Assembly (NCBI GenBank): GCA_018713255.1 | Contig: DVFL01000034.1 | Location: 1-35,986, forward strand | Length of the DNA stretch: 35,986 nucleotides | Direction of reading: 5' to 3' | Origin: Candidatus Cottocaccamicrobium excrementipullorum | GTDB lineage: Bacteria; Bacillota; Clostridia; Lachnospirales; Lachnospiraceae | Shown: one piece after another, positions 7,934-15,565 of the stretch | Numbering within the stretch: the stretch's first letter is position 1 | How the letters are laid out: each line of letters starts with the position of its first letter | Notes under the pieces: generated by a model | Told to the model about the DNA's origin: nothing | The model's database searches: none | The model's input: the letters and a program-made list of their open reading frames with translations, nothing else | Made by a program: the position numbers and the translations under genes

Positions 7934-8428
7934 TTAAACCTCTTCGTTCTTCAGGTAATATTCTGCTTCCTGCCTTGATTTAAAGAGAATAATCTCTCTC
8001 TTACTCCGGTATTGCTCCAGCTTTTTATCGATGAACGGCAGCTGGTCTCTGGGAAAGTCAATAATCCATTGCCGAAATTCTTCGTCAAATTCTTCCTCCA
8101 CCCAAGGCATATCTTCTCTTTTTTTCCCAATCCGCGAGGCAGCGCCGGAAAGACATACTTCCAGAGGATAATCCAGAAAAAATACGGTGTCGCAGGCCTT
8201 CAGCCGCCTTTCTAATGTGCGCAGGTAATTCCCATCAATGATCCATTCATCTTGGCAAAGAATGGAATCCAGCCCTGCGTCAAATTCTTCCTGAGATACA
8301 TTGGTCCGATCCGGCTTATGCCAAAGCATATCCAAATAATAAAGAGGAATTCCCGTTTTCTCCCTGAGCTTCCGGGCAAAAGTGCTTTTTCCAGCGCCAG
8401 GACTTCCGATGACAATAATCTTTTTCAT
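7934..8428 (-). CDS. small P-loop kinase-like protein (FlaR / topology-modulation type)
   Basis: The 164-residue protein has an adenylate-kinase-like fold. The P-loop GSPGAGKST is at residues 7-15, followed by LYYLDMLWHKPD, the WIIDGNY segment, and VFFLDYPLEVC, which together mark the family usually annotated DNA topology modulation protein FlaR. The actual substrate is unknown. The start is MKKIIVIG at 8428, with GGGAG 7 bases upstream; the frame extends 18 codons further upstream without a ribosome binding site. It lies 60 bases after an acetyltransferase gene and is likely co-transcribed with it. Confidence 0.8.
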   Translation of the reverse strand: MKKIIVIGSPGAGKSTFARKLREKTGIPLYYLDMLWHKPDRTNVSQEEFDAGLDSILCQDEWIIDGNYLRTLERRLKACDTVFFLDYPLEVCLSGAASRIGKKREDMPWVEEEFDEEFRQWIIDFPRDQLPFIDKKLEQYRSKREIILFKSRQEAEYYLKNEEV

Positions 8429-8488
8429 TTTTCTCTCCCGTCTCTTCGTAAAAAGAATCCATGAGAACCATGGGAAGAACACATGGAA

Positions 8489-9010
8489 TCACTCATTAAT
8501 CGTACAGCTCATCTCATGCCACTGCTCTCCTCCCCATGAGGAATCTGCCAGGCCATGGTCCTTAAAGCCCATTTTCTCATACATCTTCACTTTATCCGGC
8601 AGACAGGTAAGAAAGATCTTCTTTCTTCCCTTCCGCTGTTCTTTCCCAAGGTACTGCTCCATCAGCATAGATGCCAGCCCCTGTCCCCGGTGCTGAGGAA
8701 GCACATCGAGACCCAGAAGCATCACATTTCTGCCCTTCGGATTATGGAGCTGAATATCAGTAAAAAACTCATCCCGGAAAACTTCCTCATCCGTGGCGAT
8801 TCCGTTTAAAAATCCCGCAAGTCTGCCCGTACTTTTCTCCTCTGCCGTCAAAAACAGCTCTGGAGCGGCAGACACCCGCTTAAGCATCCGCTCCTGGGTG
8901 CAAGCCTCCTGAGGCGGGAAACAGATTCGCTCAATCTCCGCCGCCTGGTACCCCTCATCGGGACGTATGCTGCGAAATGTATATAAATGATTCAGTTCTC
9001 TTTTATTCAT
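8489..9010 (-). CDS. GNAT-family N-acetyltransferase
   Basis: This 173-residue GCN5-related acetyltransferase carries the acetyl-CoA binding motif A in LLGLDVLPQHRGQGLASML (RGQGLA is the pyrophosphate loop), followed by the motif B region KMYEKMGFKDHG. The acceptor substrate cannot be deduced. The start is MNKRELN at 9010, with GAGGAG about 9 bases upstream; an upstream in-frame ATG at 9040 lacks such a site. A TTGACA-containing promoter candidate lies 45-75 bases upstream. Confidence 0.85.
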   Translation of the reverse strand: MNKRELNHLYTFRSIRPDEGYQAAEIERICFPPQEACTQERMLKRVSAAPELFLTAEEKSTGRLAGFLNGIATDEEVFRDEFFTDIQLHNPKGRNVMLLGLDVLPQHRGQGLASMLMEQYLGKEQRKGRKKIFLTCLPDKVKMYEKMGFKDHGLADSSWGGEQWHEMSCTINE

Positions 9011-9054
9011 GAAATGTTCTCCTCTATTGTGATTTTTCAAAACTATACCTATTT

Positions 9055-9083
9055 ATCATGCGTTATATTCCCTCCGTTGTCAA
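9055..9083 (-). promoter_or_regulatory. probable promoter of the acetyltransferase/kinase pair
   Basis: On the minus strand, a consensus TTGACA (9083-9078), a 17-base spacer and CATGAT (9060-9055, four of six matching). Confidence 0.5.
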
Positions 9084-9100
9084 CCAGGATTCCCTTTCCT

Positions 9101-9132
9101 GCAAAAAACAGAAGCCGTTTTTACAGCTTCTG
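9101..9132 (-). terminator. intrinsic terminator after the Rpn-family gene
   Basis: On the minus strand, CAGAAGCTGT, an AAAA loop and ACGGCTTCTG form a 10-bp stem with one U-G pair, followed directly by TTTTTTG. It begins about 50 bases after the stop of the Rpn-family gene. Confidence 0.9.
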
Positions 9133-9182
9133 CTTCATTTTTGATCCTGCTGCCCCCAGCTCACAGATAATGCTATTCCCGC

Positions 9183-10196
9183 CTACAATTTCTGAAGAAT
9201 CCTTTTTCCATCTGAATCTGAAATTTCCAGCGCCGCAATAGCCTGCTCTGCTGTGACATGCAGATTTTTCATTAAATTTTTCACGCTGAGCAGCCGCATC
9301 CTTTCTGCTTTTTCTTCTGCTTCTTTCACTGCCTTCTCTGCTGCTTCCGCTGCTGCCTTCTCTGCTGCCTCTGCTGCTGCCTTCTCCGCCGCTTCCTCAA
9401 TCAATAATCTAAATGCTTCACACACCTTTACTTCCTCCTCTGCTTCTTCCATGTGCAGTTTGGTTCCCACACAACTGTTCAGTACATTTACTTCCTTTCT
9501 CCCGAACTTCACCTGCATTCCCGGATCGTTGAGCCACAGGTTCATCTGCTCCTTATCCTTGGAATATTTGATAAAGGACAGTACGTCTCCCAGGGACGAG
9601 CGGAATTTATGAAACTCTTCCTGGGGAATCTCTCGCGGGGACACCAGATGAATCCGGTAATCCGGAACCAGGGATAAAAGCTCCGGATCTTTTGTGCTCA
9701 TCATCTCATGGAGAGAACGAGGACCATCCCATATTTCCGGTGAAAACAAAATGATCAGCGTAATTACTGGGAAAAGTTTATCTCCAAGATAAAATCCAGA
9801 AAGAAATTCCCCTGCTTTTCGATGATGGTAATCCCTCTTTTTTCTATGACCATCTGCGATCTGTTCAATCTGTCTTGCGTACTGAAGGGCGTCATACAGG
9901 AAATTTCGAACAGGAGCCGCGTAATGGACTGACTTCTGGTTTTCAATTCCCAGCAGCAGGTAAGCGGCCTTTCCATCTTCCATCACAGCCGCCTTCTTCA
10001 GTACATACCGATATTTCTGCACGGGGAACCCTGCGCTGCCGGCAGCATAGAGCATGGCAAGCTCCGCGGCGTCCAGCTCATGAAGTCTCTCCGGCTGGAT
10101 AATTTGTTTCCCATGATAAACAAAAAAATTAAATGCGTCTGCAAAAATATCGTTCTGCCTGGTATACGCTCTTGCCGCCGTGTCCGCCTTCCCCAT
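9183..10196 (-). CDS. Rpn family recombination-promoting nuclease / PD-(D/E)XK-type protein
   Basis: The 337-residue protein resembles the Rpn (YhgA-like, once called transposase_31) family, whose E. coli members are DNA endonucleases that promote RecA-independent recombination. Visible features are an N-terminal NDIFADAFNFFVYHG block, the nuclease-core motif LLGIENQ near residue 80, and a C-terminal segment (LMKNLHVTAEQAIAAL) typical of Clostridial members. A lysine/alanine/glutamate coiled-coil repeat (AAEKAAAEAAEKAAAEAAEK) precedes that tail. The start is ATG 10196 with GGAGG 5 bases upstream; a GTG two codons earlier overlaps that site. It is monocistronic, with a 140-base structured leader. 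Confidence 0.8.
   Translation of the reverse strand: MGKADTAARAYTRQNDIFADAFNFFVYHGKQIIQPERLHELDAAELAMLYAAGSAGFPVQKYRYVLKKAAVMEDGKAAYLLLGIENQKSVHYAAPVRNFLYDALQYARQIEQIADGHRKKRDYHHRKAGEFLSGFYLGDKLFPVITLIILFSPEIWDGPRSLHEMMSTKDPELLSLVPDYRIHLVSPREIPQEEFHKFRSSLGDVLSFIKYSKDKEQMNLWLNDPGMQVKFGRKEVNVLNSCVGTKLHMEEAEEEVKVCEAFRLLIEEAAEKAAAEAAEKAAAEAAEKAVKEAEEKAERMRLLSVKNLMKNLHVTAEQAIAALEISDSDGKRILQKL
9303..9400. repeat. short tandem repeat coding AAEKAAAEAAEK in the Rpn-family gene
   Basis: Blocks rich in GCTGCCTTCTC and CTGCTGC recur here and encode an alternating Ala/Glu/Lys helix of about three heptad-like units. The near-identity of the DNA units makes copy-number change between strains plausible. 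Confidence 0.7.
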
Positions 10197-10209
10197 AGGC
10201 ACCTCCTGA

Positions 10210-10221
10210 CTAGTGCACTAG
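10210..10221. repeat. 12-bp perfect palindrome CTAGTGCACTAG
   Basis: The palindrome sits 3 bases upstream of the ribosome binding site (10202-10206) of the Rpn-family gene. In RNA it would form a CUAG/CUAG hairpin with a UGCA loop next to that site. It could also be a protein site. Confidence 0.6.
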
Positions 10222-10328
10222 CACAATCATATTTCGGCTAATGGCTTGCCTGAATTTCCATCTGCGCCATTTCTCCGGAAATGACTGTGCCGGCATGCCA
10301 GACAGAGATTAGCCAATTTAAGATTATA
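10222..10328 (-). promoter_or_regulatory. branched structured 5' leader of the Rpn-family gene (candidate)
   Basis: The minus-strand leader between the promoter and the start codon (about 145 nt) has nested pairings found by eye. An outer helix pairs 10327-10322 with 10228-10223 (6 bp). A symmetric 5x5 internal loop follows. A 9-bp helix pairs 10316-10308 with 10242-10234. Inside are a hairpin at 10305-10285 (two 4-bp stems, loop CAUG, one bulge) and an 8-bp hairpin at 10285-10266 with a CGGA loop. It resembles no riboswitch I recognise. Confidence 0.45.
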
Positions 10329-10346
10329 TATCGTCCTTATATGGAT

Positions 10347-10375
10347 AAAATATCACAATTTCCAACATTTGTCAA
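10347..10375 (-). promoter_or_regulatory. promoter of the Rpn-family gene
   Basis: On the minus strand, a perfect -35 TTGACA (10375-10370), a 17-base spacer and TATTTT (10352-10347). The interval 10376-10507, upstream of it, contains AT-rich DNA in which I see no gene. Confidence 0.75.
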
Positions 10376-10507
10376 TTATAAGATAACATTGTATCGTCCC
10401 AAATATTCCTTGACAAACCATCTTTAAGAATCATTAGAAAAACGTTGATCATCCGAAAACTTGGAGCCTCGATTCCACGCCGCCTGTCCGGCGGCAGGAC
10501 TTTCACG

Positions 10508-10545
10508 AAAAAAGGCGCTGTCCCACAGGAATCAGCGCCTTTTTT
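10508..10545 (-). terminator. intrinsic terminator of the alcohol dehydrogenase gene
   Basis: AAAAAAGGCGCTG (10508-10520) and CAGCGCCTTTTTT (10533-10545) form a strong stem flanked by A and T runs, so it could act in both directions. It ends the alcohol dehydrogenase gene about 65 bases after its stop. Confidence 0.9.
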
Positions 10546-10610
10546 CTTAATTTCCAGCAGGAGGATAACCTCCCAGACGGAAACAAATCATTCTTTACAT
10601 TACGTTTACC

Positions 10611-11792
10611 TTAGAAATCAACTTCCGTTCCGTAATATGTGCAGGTAAGAAGTCTCTCCATGGTTGCAGGGTCAATGGCCCGAGGATTAGAACCGGTGCA
10701 GGCATCGCCTACTGCCAGCTCAGCAATATGAGCAACCTTCTCCTTGAATTCTTCCTCGTTGATGCCGAACTCTTTCAGCGTCTTGGGGATGTTCATCTCT
10801 GCGTTGAAGGCATTAATCTTCTCGCGCAGGCTGTTGATCAGTGCTTTCTCGGAAGTTCCAGGAAGACCCATTCTCCGGGCAATCTCTGCATAGCGGGAAG
10901 CTGCAACCGGATCTTTTGCATTATATGCGATAACATAAGGAAGATAAATTGCATTTGCACATCCATGAGGAATATGTCCGGTGGAGAATGCAGCTCCAGT
11001 CTTATGAGCCATAGAATGAACAATTCCTAACAGAGCGTTGGAAAATGCCATTCCTGCAAGACACTGAGCATAATGCATCTGCTCTCTTGCTTCCATATTG
11101 CAGTGATAGGAAGCCGGCAGATAATCCAGAACCATCTCAATCGCCTGCAGAGCTAAAGGATCAGTAAATGGGCCATGTAAGGTAGAAACATATGCCTCGA
11201 TGGCATGAGTCAAAGCGTCCATGCCGGTATAGGCAACCTGCTTTACCGGAAGGCCGGATACCAGGTCCGGATCAACGATAGCCACATCAGGTGTAATATT
11301 AAAATCTGCCAGCGGATATTTCACGCCGGTCTGATAGTTGGTAATTACAGAAAATGCCGTAACCTCTGTAGCAGTACCTGAAGTTGAAGGAATCGCTGCA
11401 AATTTCGCTTTCTGTCTCAGCTCAGGGAAGTTAAAGGGAGTACACAGATCTTCAAAAGAGGTCTCCGGATACTCGTAAAAGGCCCACATTGCCTTGGCCG
11501 CATCAATAGGAGAACCGCCGCCCATGGCAACAATCCAGTCTGGCTCAAAAGCACGCATCGCCTCAGCGCCTTTCATTACTGTCTCAACAGAAGGATCCGG
11601 CTCAACACCTTCGAAAAGCTGAACTTCCATTCCAGCCTCTTTCAGATAATTCACTGCCTTATCAAGGAATCCCTGGCGTCTCATGGAGCCGCCGCCTACT
11701 ACCAGCATCGCTTTCTTGCCTTTCAGATTTTTCAGCTCTTCCAGGCATCCCTTTCCATGATAAATGTCTCTTGGTAAACAAAATCTGCTCAT
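10611..11792 (-). CDS. iron-containing alcohol dehydrogenase
   Basis: The 393-residue group III alcohol dehydrogenase carries the NAD(P) motif GGGSPID (91-97). The probable iron ligands are Asp192 and His196 (GMDALTH), His259 (GIVHSMAH) and His273 (TGHIPHG), with the same spacing as in E. coli FucO. It probably reduces an aldehyde to an alcohol to re-oxidise NAD(P)H during fermentation; the substrate (butanal, lactaldehyde, propanediol type) cannot be told. The start is MSRFCLP at 11792, because AAGGAG lies 9 bases upstream; the ATG at 11801 directly abuts that site. A good promoter and a Rex-like operator precede it, fitting redox control. Confidence 0.93.
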   Translation of the reverse strand: MSRFCLPRDIYHGKGCLEELKNLKGKKAMLVVGGGSMRRQGFLDKAVNYLKEAGMEVQLFEGVEPDPSVETVMKGAEAMRAFEPDWIVAMGGGSPIDAAKAMWAFYEYPETSFEDLCTPFNFPELRQKAKFAAIPSTSGTATEVTAFSVITNYQTGVKYPLADFNITPDVAIVDPDLVSGLPVKQVAYTGMDALTHAIEAYVSTLHGPFTDPLALQAIEMVLDYLPASYHCNMEAREQMHYAQCLAGMAFSNALLGIVHSMAHKTGAAFSTGHIPHGCANAIYLPYVIAYNAKDPVAASRYAEIARRMGLPGTSEKALINSLREKINAFNAEMNIPKTLKEFGINEEEFKEKVAHIAELAVGDACTGSNPRAIDPATMERLLTCTYYGTEVDF

Positions 11793-11815
11793 ATTAAGCA
11801 TCTCCTTATGTATGT

Positions 11816-11833
11816 TTGTTAATTTTTCAACAA
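11816..11833. promoter_or_regulatory. Rex-like operator
   Basis: TTGTTAATTTTTCAACAA matches the Clostridial Rex consensus TTGTTAANNNNTTAACAA at 13 of 14 defined positions. It starts about 5 bases past the -10 box, over the expected transcription start, as for a repressor. Rex is an NADH/NAD+-sensing repressor that controls alcohol dehydrogenases in Clostridia. Confidence 0.75.
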
Positions 11834-11837
11834 ACCC

Positions 11838-11866
11838 ATTTTATCTCTGTTTTCCATAAAATTCAA
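11838..11866 (-). promoter_or_regulatory. alcohol dehydrogenase promoter
   Basis: On the minus strand, TTGAAT (11866-11861), a 17-base spacer and TAAAAT (11843-11838), directly followed by the Rex-like site. Confidence 0.7.
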
Positions 11867-11930
11867 GTCCTTCATGGTTAAAAATCTATAAATTTTTCTA
11901 AAAATTTCGGTGCAGTTGAAAGAATGGACC

Positions 11931-12494
11931 TTAAGCCTGGCAAGAGCAAAGAAAACATCCGGATTCATGAGAATTAATCACTCCCGCTGCCTGGAGATAA
12001 GAATAAATCATAATCGTGCCCACAAACTTCATCCCACGTTTTTTCAAGTCCCTTGAAACATTATCAGACAAGGGAGAACGGGTCTGATTTGACTCATATA
12101 CAACCTTTCCTTCCGTCCAGTGCCAAAGATAACGATCAAAGCTTCCCCATTCTTCTTTAATACGGCGAAAAACGTGCGCATTATTGACTGCAGCGTGAAT
12201 TTTCAGCCGGTTGCGGATAATTTCAGGATCCTGCTGCAGAGCAGCAAGCTTTTCCTCTCCATATCCGCAAACCGCCTCCAAATCAAAGCCGTCAAACGCC
12301 CGGCGAAATGCCTCCCTCTTGTTCAGAACGCACTCCCAGGAAAGTCCGGCCTGAAAATTTTCCAAAATCAGCAGTTCAAACAGCTTCTGATCATCATGAA
12401 GAGGAACTCCCCATTCCTCATCATGATACTGGATATACCGAGGATTGGCAGGATTGGCCCATCTGCACCGGATTTTTCCATCAGCCCACTCCAC
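11931..12494 (-). CDS. tag: DNA-3-methyladenine glycosylase I
   Basis: The 187-residue base-excision repair enzyme removes 3-methyladenine from alkylated DNA. The zinc ligands match E. coli Tag in spacing: Cys10 (RCRW), His24 (QYHDEEWG), His176 and Cys180 (SHESGC). The Glu of LILENFQAGLSW (Glu45) corresponds to E. coli Glu38, which reads the base. The start is GTG at 12494, with a GGAGAGG sequence about 8 bases upstream. It lies 3 bases after the stop of the fused dehydratase-activase, so it is co-transcribed with it, although no functional link is obvious. Confidence 0.93.
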   Translation of the reverse strand: MEWADGKIRCRWANPANPRYIQYHDEEWGVPLHDDQKLFELLILENFQAGLSWECVLNKREAFRRAFDGFDLEAVCGYGEEKLAALQQDPEIIRNRLKIHAAVNNAHVFRRIKEEWGSFDRYLWHWTEGKVVYESNQTRSPLSDNVSRDLKKRGMKFVGTIMIYSYLQAAGVINSHESGCFLCSCQA

Positions 12495-12497
12495 CGA

Positions 12498-14165
12498 TTA
12501 TTCCTCTCCTTCCAGGGCATAAATCGCTGCGCCGGCCGCCCCTACGATTTCCGGTTCAGGGCAAATATACAGACGGCTCCCGATTTTATCCTCCACCGCC
12601 CGGACCACGCCAGGATTTTTCGCCACGCCGCCGGTCATCATAAATTCCGGCTCCAAGCCCACCCGTTTCATCAGAGAATAAGATTTGTTGGCAATAGACC
12701 GGCAAACGCCATTGGCAATGTCTGTCTTCTCCTTATTCTGGGCAATCAGAGAGATCACCTCTGACTCTGCAAACACGGAACACATGCTGGTAATCTCAAT
12801 CTCTTCTGTGGATTTTAAGGCCGCCGGTCCCAGTTCATCGATATCGATCTCCAGAGACCTGGCGATCATCTCCAAAAAACGTCCCGTTCCGGCAGCACAC
12901 TTGTCATTCATCACAAAATCTGTCACTTCCCCTTTTTCATTCAGGTGAATCGCTTTGCTGTCCTGACCGCCGATATCCAAAATCGTCCGCACCTTTGGGT
13001 TAAAATAATGAGCGCCTTTGCCATGGCAGCTGATTTCCGTTACGTTTTCATCAGCAAAAGATATACTTACTCTTCCATAGCCGGTAGAAACAATCCTGGA
13101 AATGTCCTCTCGCTTCAGATTCGCCTGTTCCAGCACCAGATCCAGCACCTTCTGAGCGCTTTCTCCTGATTTTGCCCCGGTCCGCACCACGGCGAAGGCC
13201 TTGATTTTCCGATCTTGATCCATGATTACCGCATTAGTTGAAGTAGAACCGCTGTCAATTCCCATTACATACATGCCCTGCTTTCCTCCTGTCCCTGTCT
13301 TTTTCGTTTTTTTCTCCTGACCCAGAGACTCCAAGAAAGCCTGGATTCGGGTAAGGATCTGCCCATAGCTTTGTTTTGTGTAATCCGTTTCCAGCAAAAG
13401 CATGGGGCGTTTCAAGATTCCTTTCAGCCAGGCGTATTCGTAAGCATAATTATCACAGAACTGAACCGTATGATAAATAATGCCGTCAGCCTTGTCCCCG
13501 TACTGAAGAATCAGCTGGTCTCTTCCCGCCGCCGCTTCCATGCGCATACAGGGAAACTGGCTTAACAATCCCCGAACATAACCGGTGACTGCCTGCTCTT
13601 CCTCCACTAAAAGCTTCCGGTCCAATCCAGTACAGGTAAGATCGAAAGCCACCAAAGCCCCGTTTTCCTCCAGAATTTTTCGAATATTCTGGTTGGCCCT
13701 GGCGCCGGCAATTCCCACTGTAATTCCCTGATGATTCTGCTCTTTTTTCTTGTCAGCCTCTTTCCGCGCCTTAAGCAGCTCCAGAAACCGCTGCTCATCA
13801 AACTCTTTTCCGGAAAACTGTTCATACTCCTGGATCATTTTTCGGATTCGGCTCTCATAAAGTTTAATCCCGGCATCTTTTGTAATTCTGGGAGTGTCCA
13901 GCATATAGATAAACCGGCCAGGCAGCTGCTCTTTCAGCACATCGTAAAGCCTTCGGATACTGTCGCAGCAGGTAGTAAGAATCACCCCTTCATAATCCCC
14001 AGTCATCACCTCTTCCAGCACGCCTTTGGCGAAGCTGCATACATTGGGATGCATCCGAAGATCCGCCTGATTAAAATTCGAAACCTCCGGTTCAATGCGG
14101 TGCATTTCTACTCCCATTGATTCAAAGATTTCCACCGGAGCGTATTTACAGATATATCCTAACAT
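12498..14165 (-). CDS. 2-hydroxyacyl-CoA dehydratase D-subunit-like protein fused to its activase
   Basis: This 555-residue protein has two parts. Residues 1-285 are an HgdB/HgdA-like dehydratase domain, with candidate cluster cysteines in NVCSFAKG (43), TTCCDS (66-67) and QFCDNY (237). A KKTKKTGTGGKQG linker follows. Residues 298-555 are a BadF/HgdC-type ATPase with the ASKHA phosphate motif GIDSGSTST (302-310), DIGGQDSK (397-404) and the two cysteines DKCAAGTG (423) and SMCSVFAE (462) that hold a bridging [4Fe-4S] cluster in such activases. The activase hydrolyses ATP to push a low-potential electron onto its partner. A related dehydratase-like subunit is encoded just upstream with a 7-base overlap. 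The substrate is unknown. Confidence 0.88.
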   Translation of the reverse strand: MLGYICKYAPVEIFESMGVEMHRIEPEVSNFNQADLRMHPNVCSFAKGVLEEVMTGDYEGVILTTCCDSIRRLYDVLKEQLPGRFIYMLDTPRITKDAGIKLYESRIRKMIQEYEQFSGKEFDEQRFLELLKARKEADKKKEQNHQGITVGIAGARANQNIRKILEENGALVAFDLTCTGLDRKLLVEEEQAVTGYVRGLLSQFPCMRMEAAAGRDQLILQYGDKADGIIYHTVQFCDNYAYEYAWLKGILKRPMLLLETDYTKQSYGQILTRIQAFLESLGQEKKTKKTGTGGKQGMYVMGIDSGSTSTNAVIMDQDRKIKAFAVVRTGAKSGESAQKVLDLVLEQANLKREDISRIVSTGYGRVSISFADENVTEISCHGKGAHYFNPKVRTILDIGGQDSKAIHLNEKGEVTDFVMNDKCAAGTGRFLEMIARSLEIDIDELGPAALKSTEEIEITSMCSVFAESEVISLIAQNKEKTDIANGVCRSIANKSYSLMKRVGLEPEFMMTGGVAKNPGVVRAVEDKIGSRLYICPEPEIVGAAGAAIYALEGEE

Positions 14166-15478
14166 GCTTTTTCCCTCTTTCCGGCGATTTCAGCCTCTGC
14201 TTTTCTTTCCTCTTCGTCCTCTTCATCCAGAATTTCCAGGAACGCCTCCAGCCTGGTTTTAATCTGGCCGTCATGGCTGTTTCGCTTATCAATTCCATCT
14301 CCATCCAGAATCAGCATGGGAATTCCCAGCTCCTTCATCTTTTCTTTTAAAAGGACACTGCCGCCGGAAGCCTGTTTGCAGCCCCAATGACAGAAGTGAA
14401 TCACTGCGTCCGCCTCCATCTCCTGAGCAAATCTTCCCAGAGCTTCCGCTTTATAGGCATAACTTCCGTTATAAATATTCCGAATGGTCTTTACTGCCAG
14501 GGCCTTGAAAGGATCAGACTCATCCAGTTCTTCCGCATAATCCAGCACAATATCGCTGGCAATCACCTGGTATTTCCGGCTTCCATTAAAATACGCCCGC
14601 AAAGTTTCCTGATAAAATGGCAGCAAATGAACCCACAAGATACGTTTCCCTTCAAATTTGGGATAAGTCTGAATATCCTTCACCAGGAAATTCACCAAAT
14701 CCCGGAACTCCTCCGTTCCCATGAGCAGATGCGTTCCCATCATCAGATACAGCTGGCTGATGATTTCCCCAGGATAATAATACTCTTTTTCCAGTTCATA
14801 AAAACGGATAAGACCTTTTCTGGTCTCATTTTCCACCTGAATAATCTTCCTGAGCCTGTCCTCATCAAACTGACGGCCGAATCTCTTCTCCAGATCCTTT
14901 GTCATTTCCCTCAACTGATCCGCCAGATAATCCACCGATTCCGGATCACAATCGTAGGGCACATCCAAAAAAGTAAAGGGCACGCCGATTTTCTTTTCCA
15001 GATAACGAAAAGTGTTCAAATTTCCATCGCAGCTTAAAGAAGTGGTTACCGCATACTCCGGCGCTTTCAAAACGCCGCTTTCCACAGCTCCTGTAAAAGT
15101 CTTATGATAAGAACAAAGGGTAGAAGCCAGTCCTGCGTTCTGGGCGCAGTCAATAAAATAATCCTCCAGATGATATCCTGAAAAATAACAGGACAGACAT
15201 TCAATCGATAACGTGCGCTTATCGAAACACTGAAGGATTTCACAGGGAGCGAAAATATTTCCCCACACATAGCTTCCCTCATGGCTTAAAGAATCTGCCA
15301 CCAGAGCCATCATCATGGTCTCCAGCTTCTGATAGCCCTTAGAAATGCCAGACTTGGGGAGAAGCCTGGTTTTCAGTTTATTTGCCTGAAATCCCCGAAC
15401 CATCCAGTTCCAGCCTTTTTCCGGATCCTTTTTCACTTCCTGATTTACATAATCAATATACTTATCTACAATCGACAT
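14159..15478 (-). CDS. 2-hydroxyacyl-CoA dehydratase subunit-like Fe-S protein
   Basis: The 439-residue protein is of the HgdB / double-cubane-cluster family. Numbered from the chosen start MSIVDKY (GGGAG 8 bases upstream; an earlier in-frame start at 15502 lacks one), it contains IFAPCEI (79) and cysteines at 84, 94, 97, 111, 122 (LCSYHK), 150 (SCDGN), 363 and 367 (HFCHWGC). Positions 122, 150 and 363 fit the three cluster ligands of 2-hydroxyacyl-CoA dehydratases. The large number of other cysteines is more like double-cubane proteins. It is followed by the fused partner with a 7-base overlap. It may reduce or dehydrate a small substrate; no CoA-transferase gene is nearby to suggest an acyl-CoA. 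Confidence 0.85.
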   Translation of the reverse strand: MSIVDKYIDYVNQEVKKDPEKGWNWMVRGFQANKLKTRLLPKSGISKGYQKLETMMMALVADSLSHEGSYVWGNIFAPCEILQCFDKRTLSIECLSCYFSGYHLEDYFIDCAQNAGLASTLCSYHKTFTGAVESGVLKAPEYAVTTSLSCDGNLNTFRYLEKKIGVPFTFLDVPYDCDPESVDYLADQLREMTKDLEKRFGRQFDEDRLRKIIQVENETRKGLIRFYELEKEYYYPGEIISQLYLMMGTHLLMGTEEFRDLVNFLVKDIQTYPKFEGKRILWVHLLPFYQETLRAYFNGSRKYQVIASDIVLDYAEELDESDPFKALAVKTIRNIYNGSYAYKAEALGRFAQEMEADAVIHFCHWGCKQASGGSVLLKEKMKELGIPMLILDGDGIDKRNSHDGQIKTRLEAFLEILDEEDEEERKAEAEIAGKREKAC

Positions 15479-15506
15479 CACTATTACTCCCTTTTCTGCC
15501 AAATGT

Positions 15507-15547
15507 AAAAAAGAAAAGCCGAGAACGAGCCGCGACTTTTCTTTTTC
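15507..15547 (-). terminator. terminator/attenuator-like hairpin between the uvrA2-like gene and the dehydratase genes
   Basis: On the minus strand, GAAAAAGAAAAGTCG and CGGCTTTTCTTTTTT form a long stem (one U-G pair) around an 11-base loop. It lies after the uvrA2-like stop but also downstream of a promoter for the dehydratase genes, inside their expected leader. It could end the upstream operon, attenuate the downstream one, or both. Confidence 0.65.
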
Positions 15548-15565
15548 GTATCCTGCATCAAGGCT

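Noticed and set aside
9183-10196. Rpn-family gene as an active insertion sequence
   Set aside because: No terminal inverted repeats or target duplications flank it; it has its own promoter and terminator like a resident gene.
10222-10328. Rpn leader as a purine or c-di-GMP riboswitch
   Set aside because: AUAUAAUC and GCAAGCC fragments recall these classes, but their conserved cores and pairing order are not present.
12120-12764. 214-codon plus-strand frame
   Set aside because: It is antisense to tag and the end of the fused activase, has no ribosome site, and has no family motif.
14387-15037. 216-codon plus-strand frame
   Set aside because: It is the antisense shadow of the dehydratase-like gene, whose cysteine motifs and codon pattern are clear.
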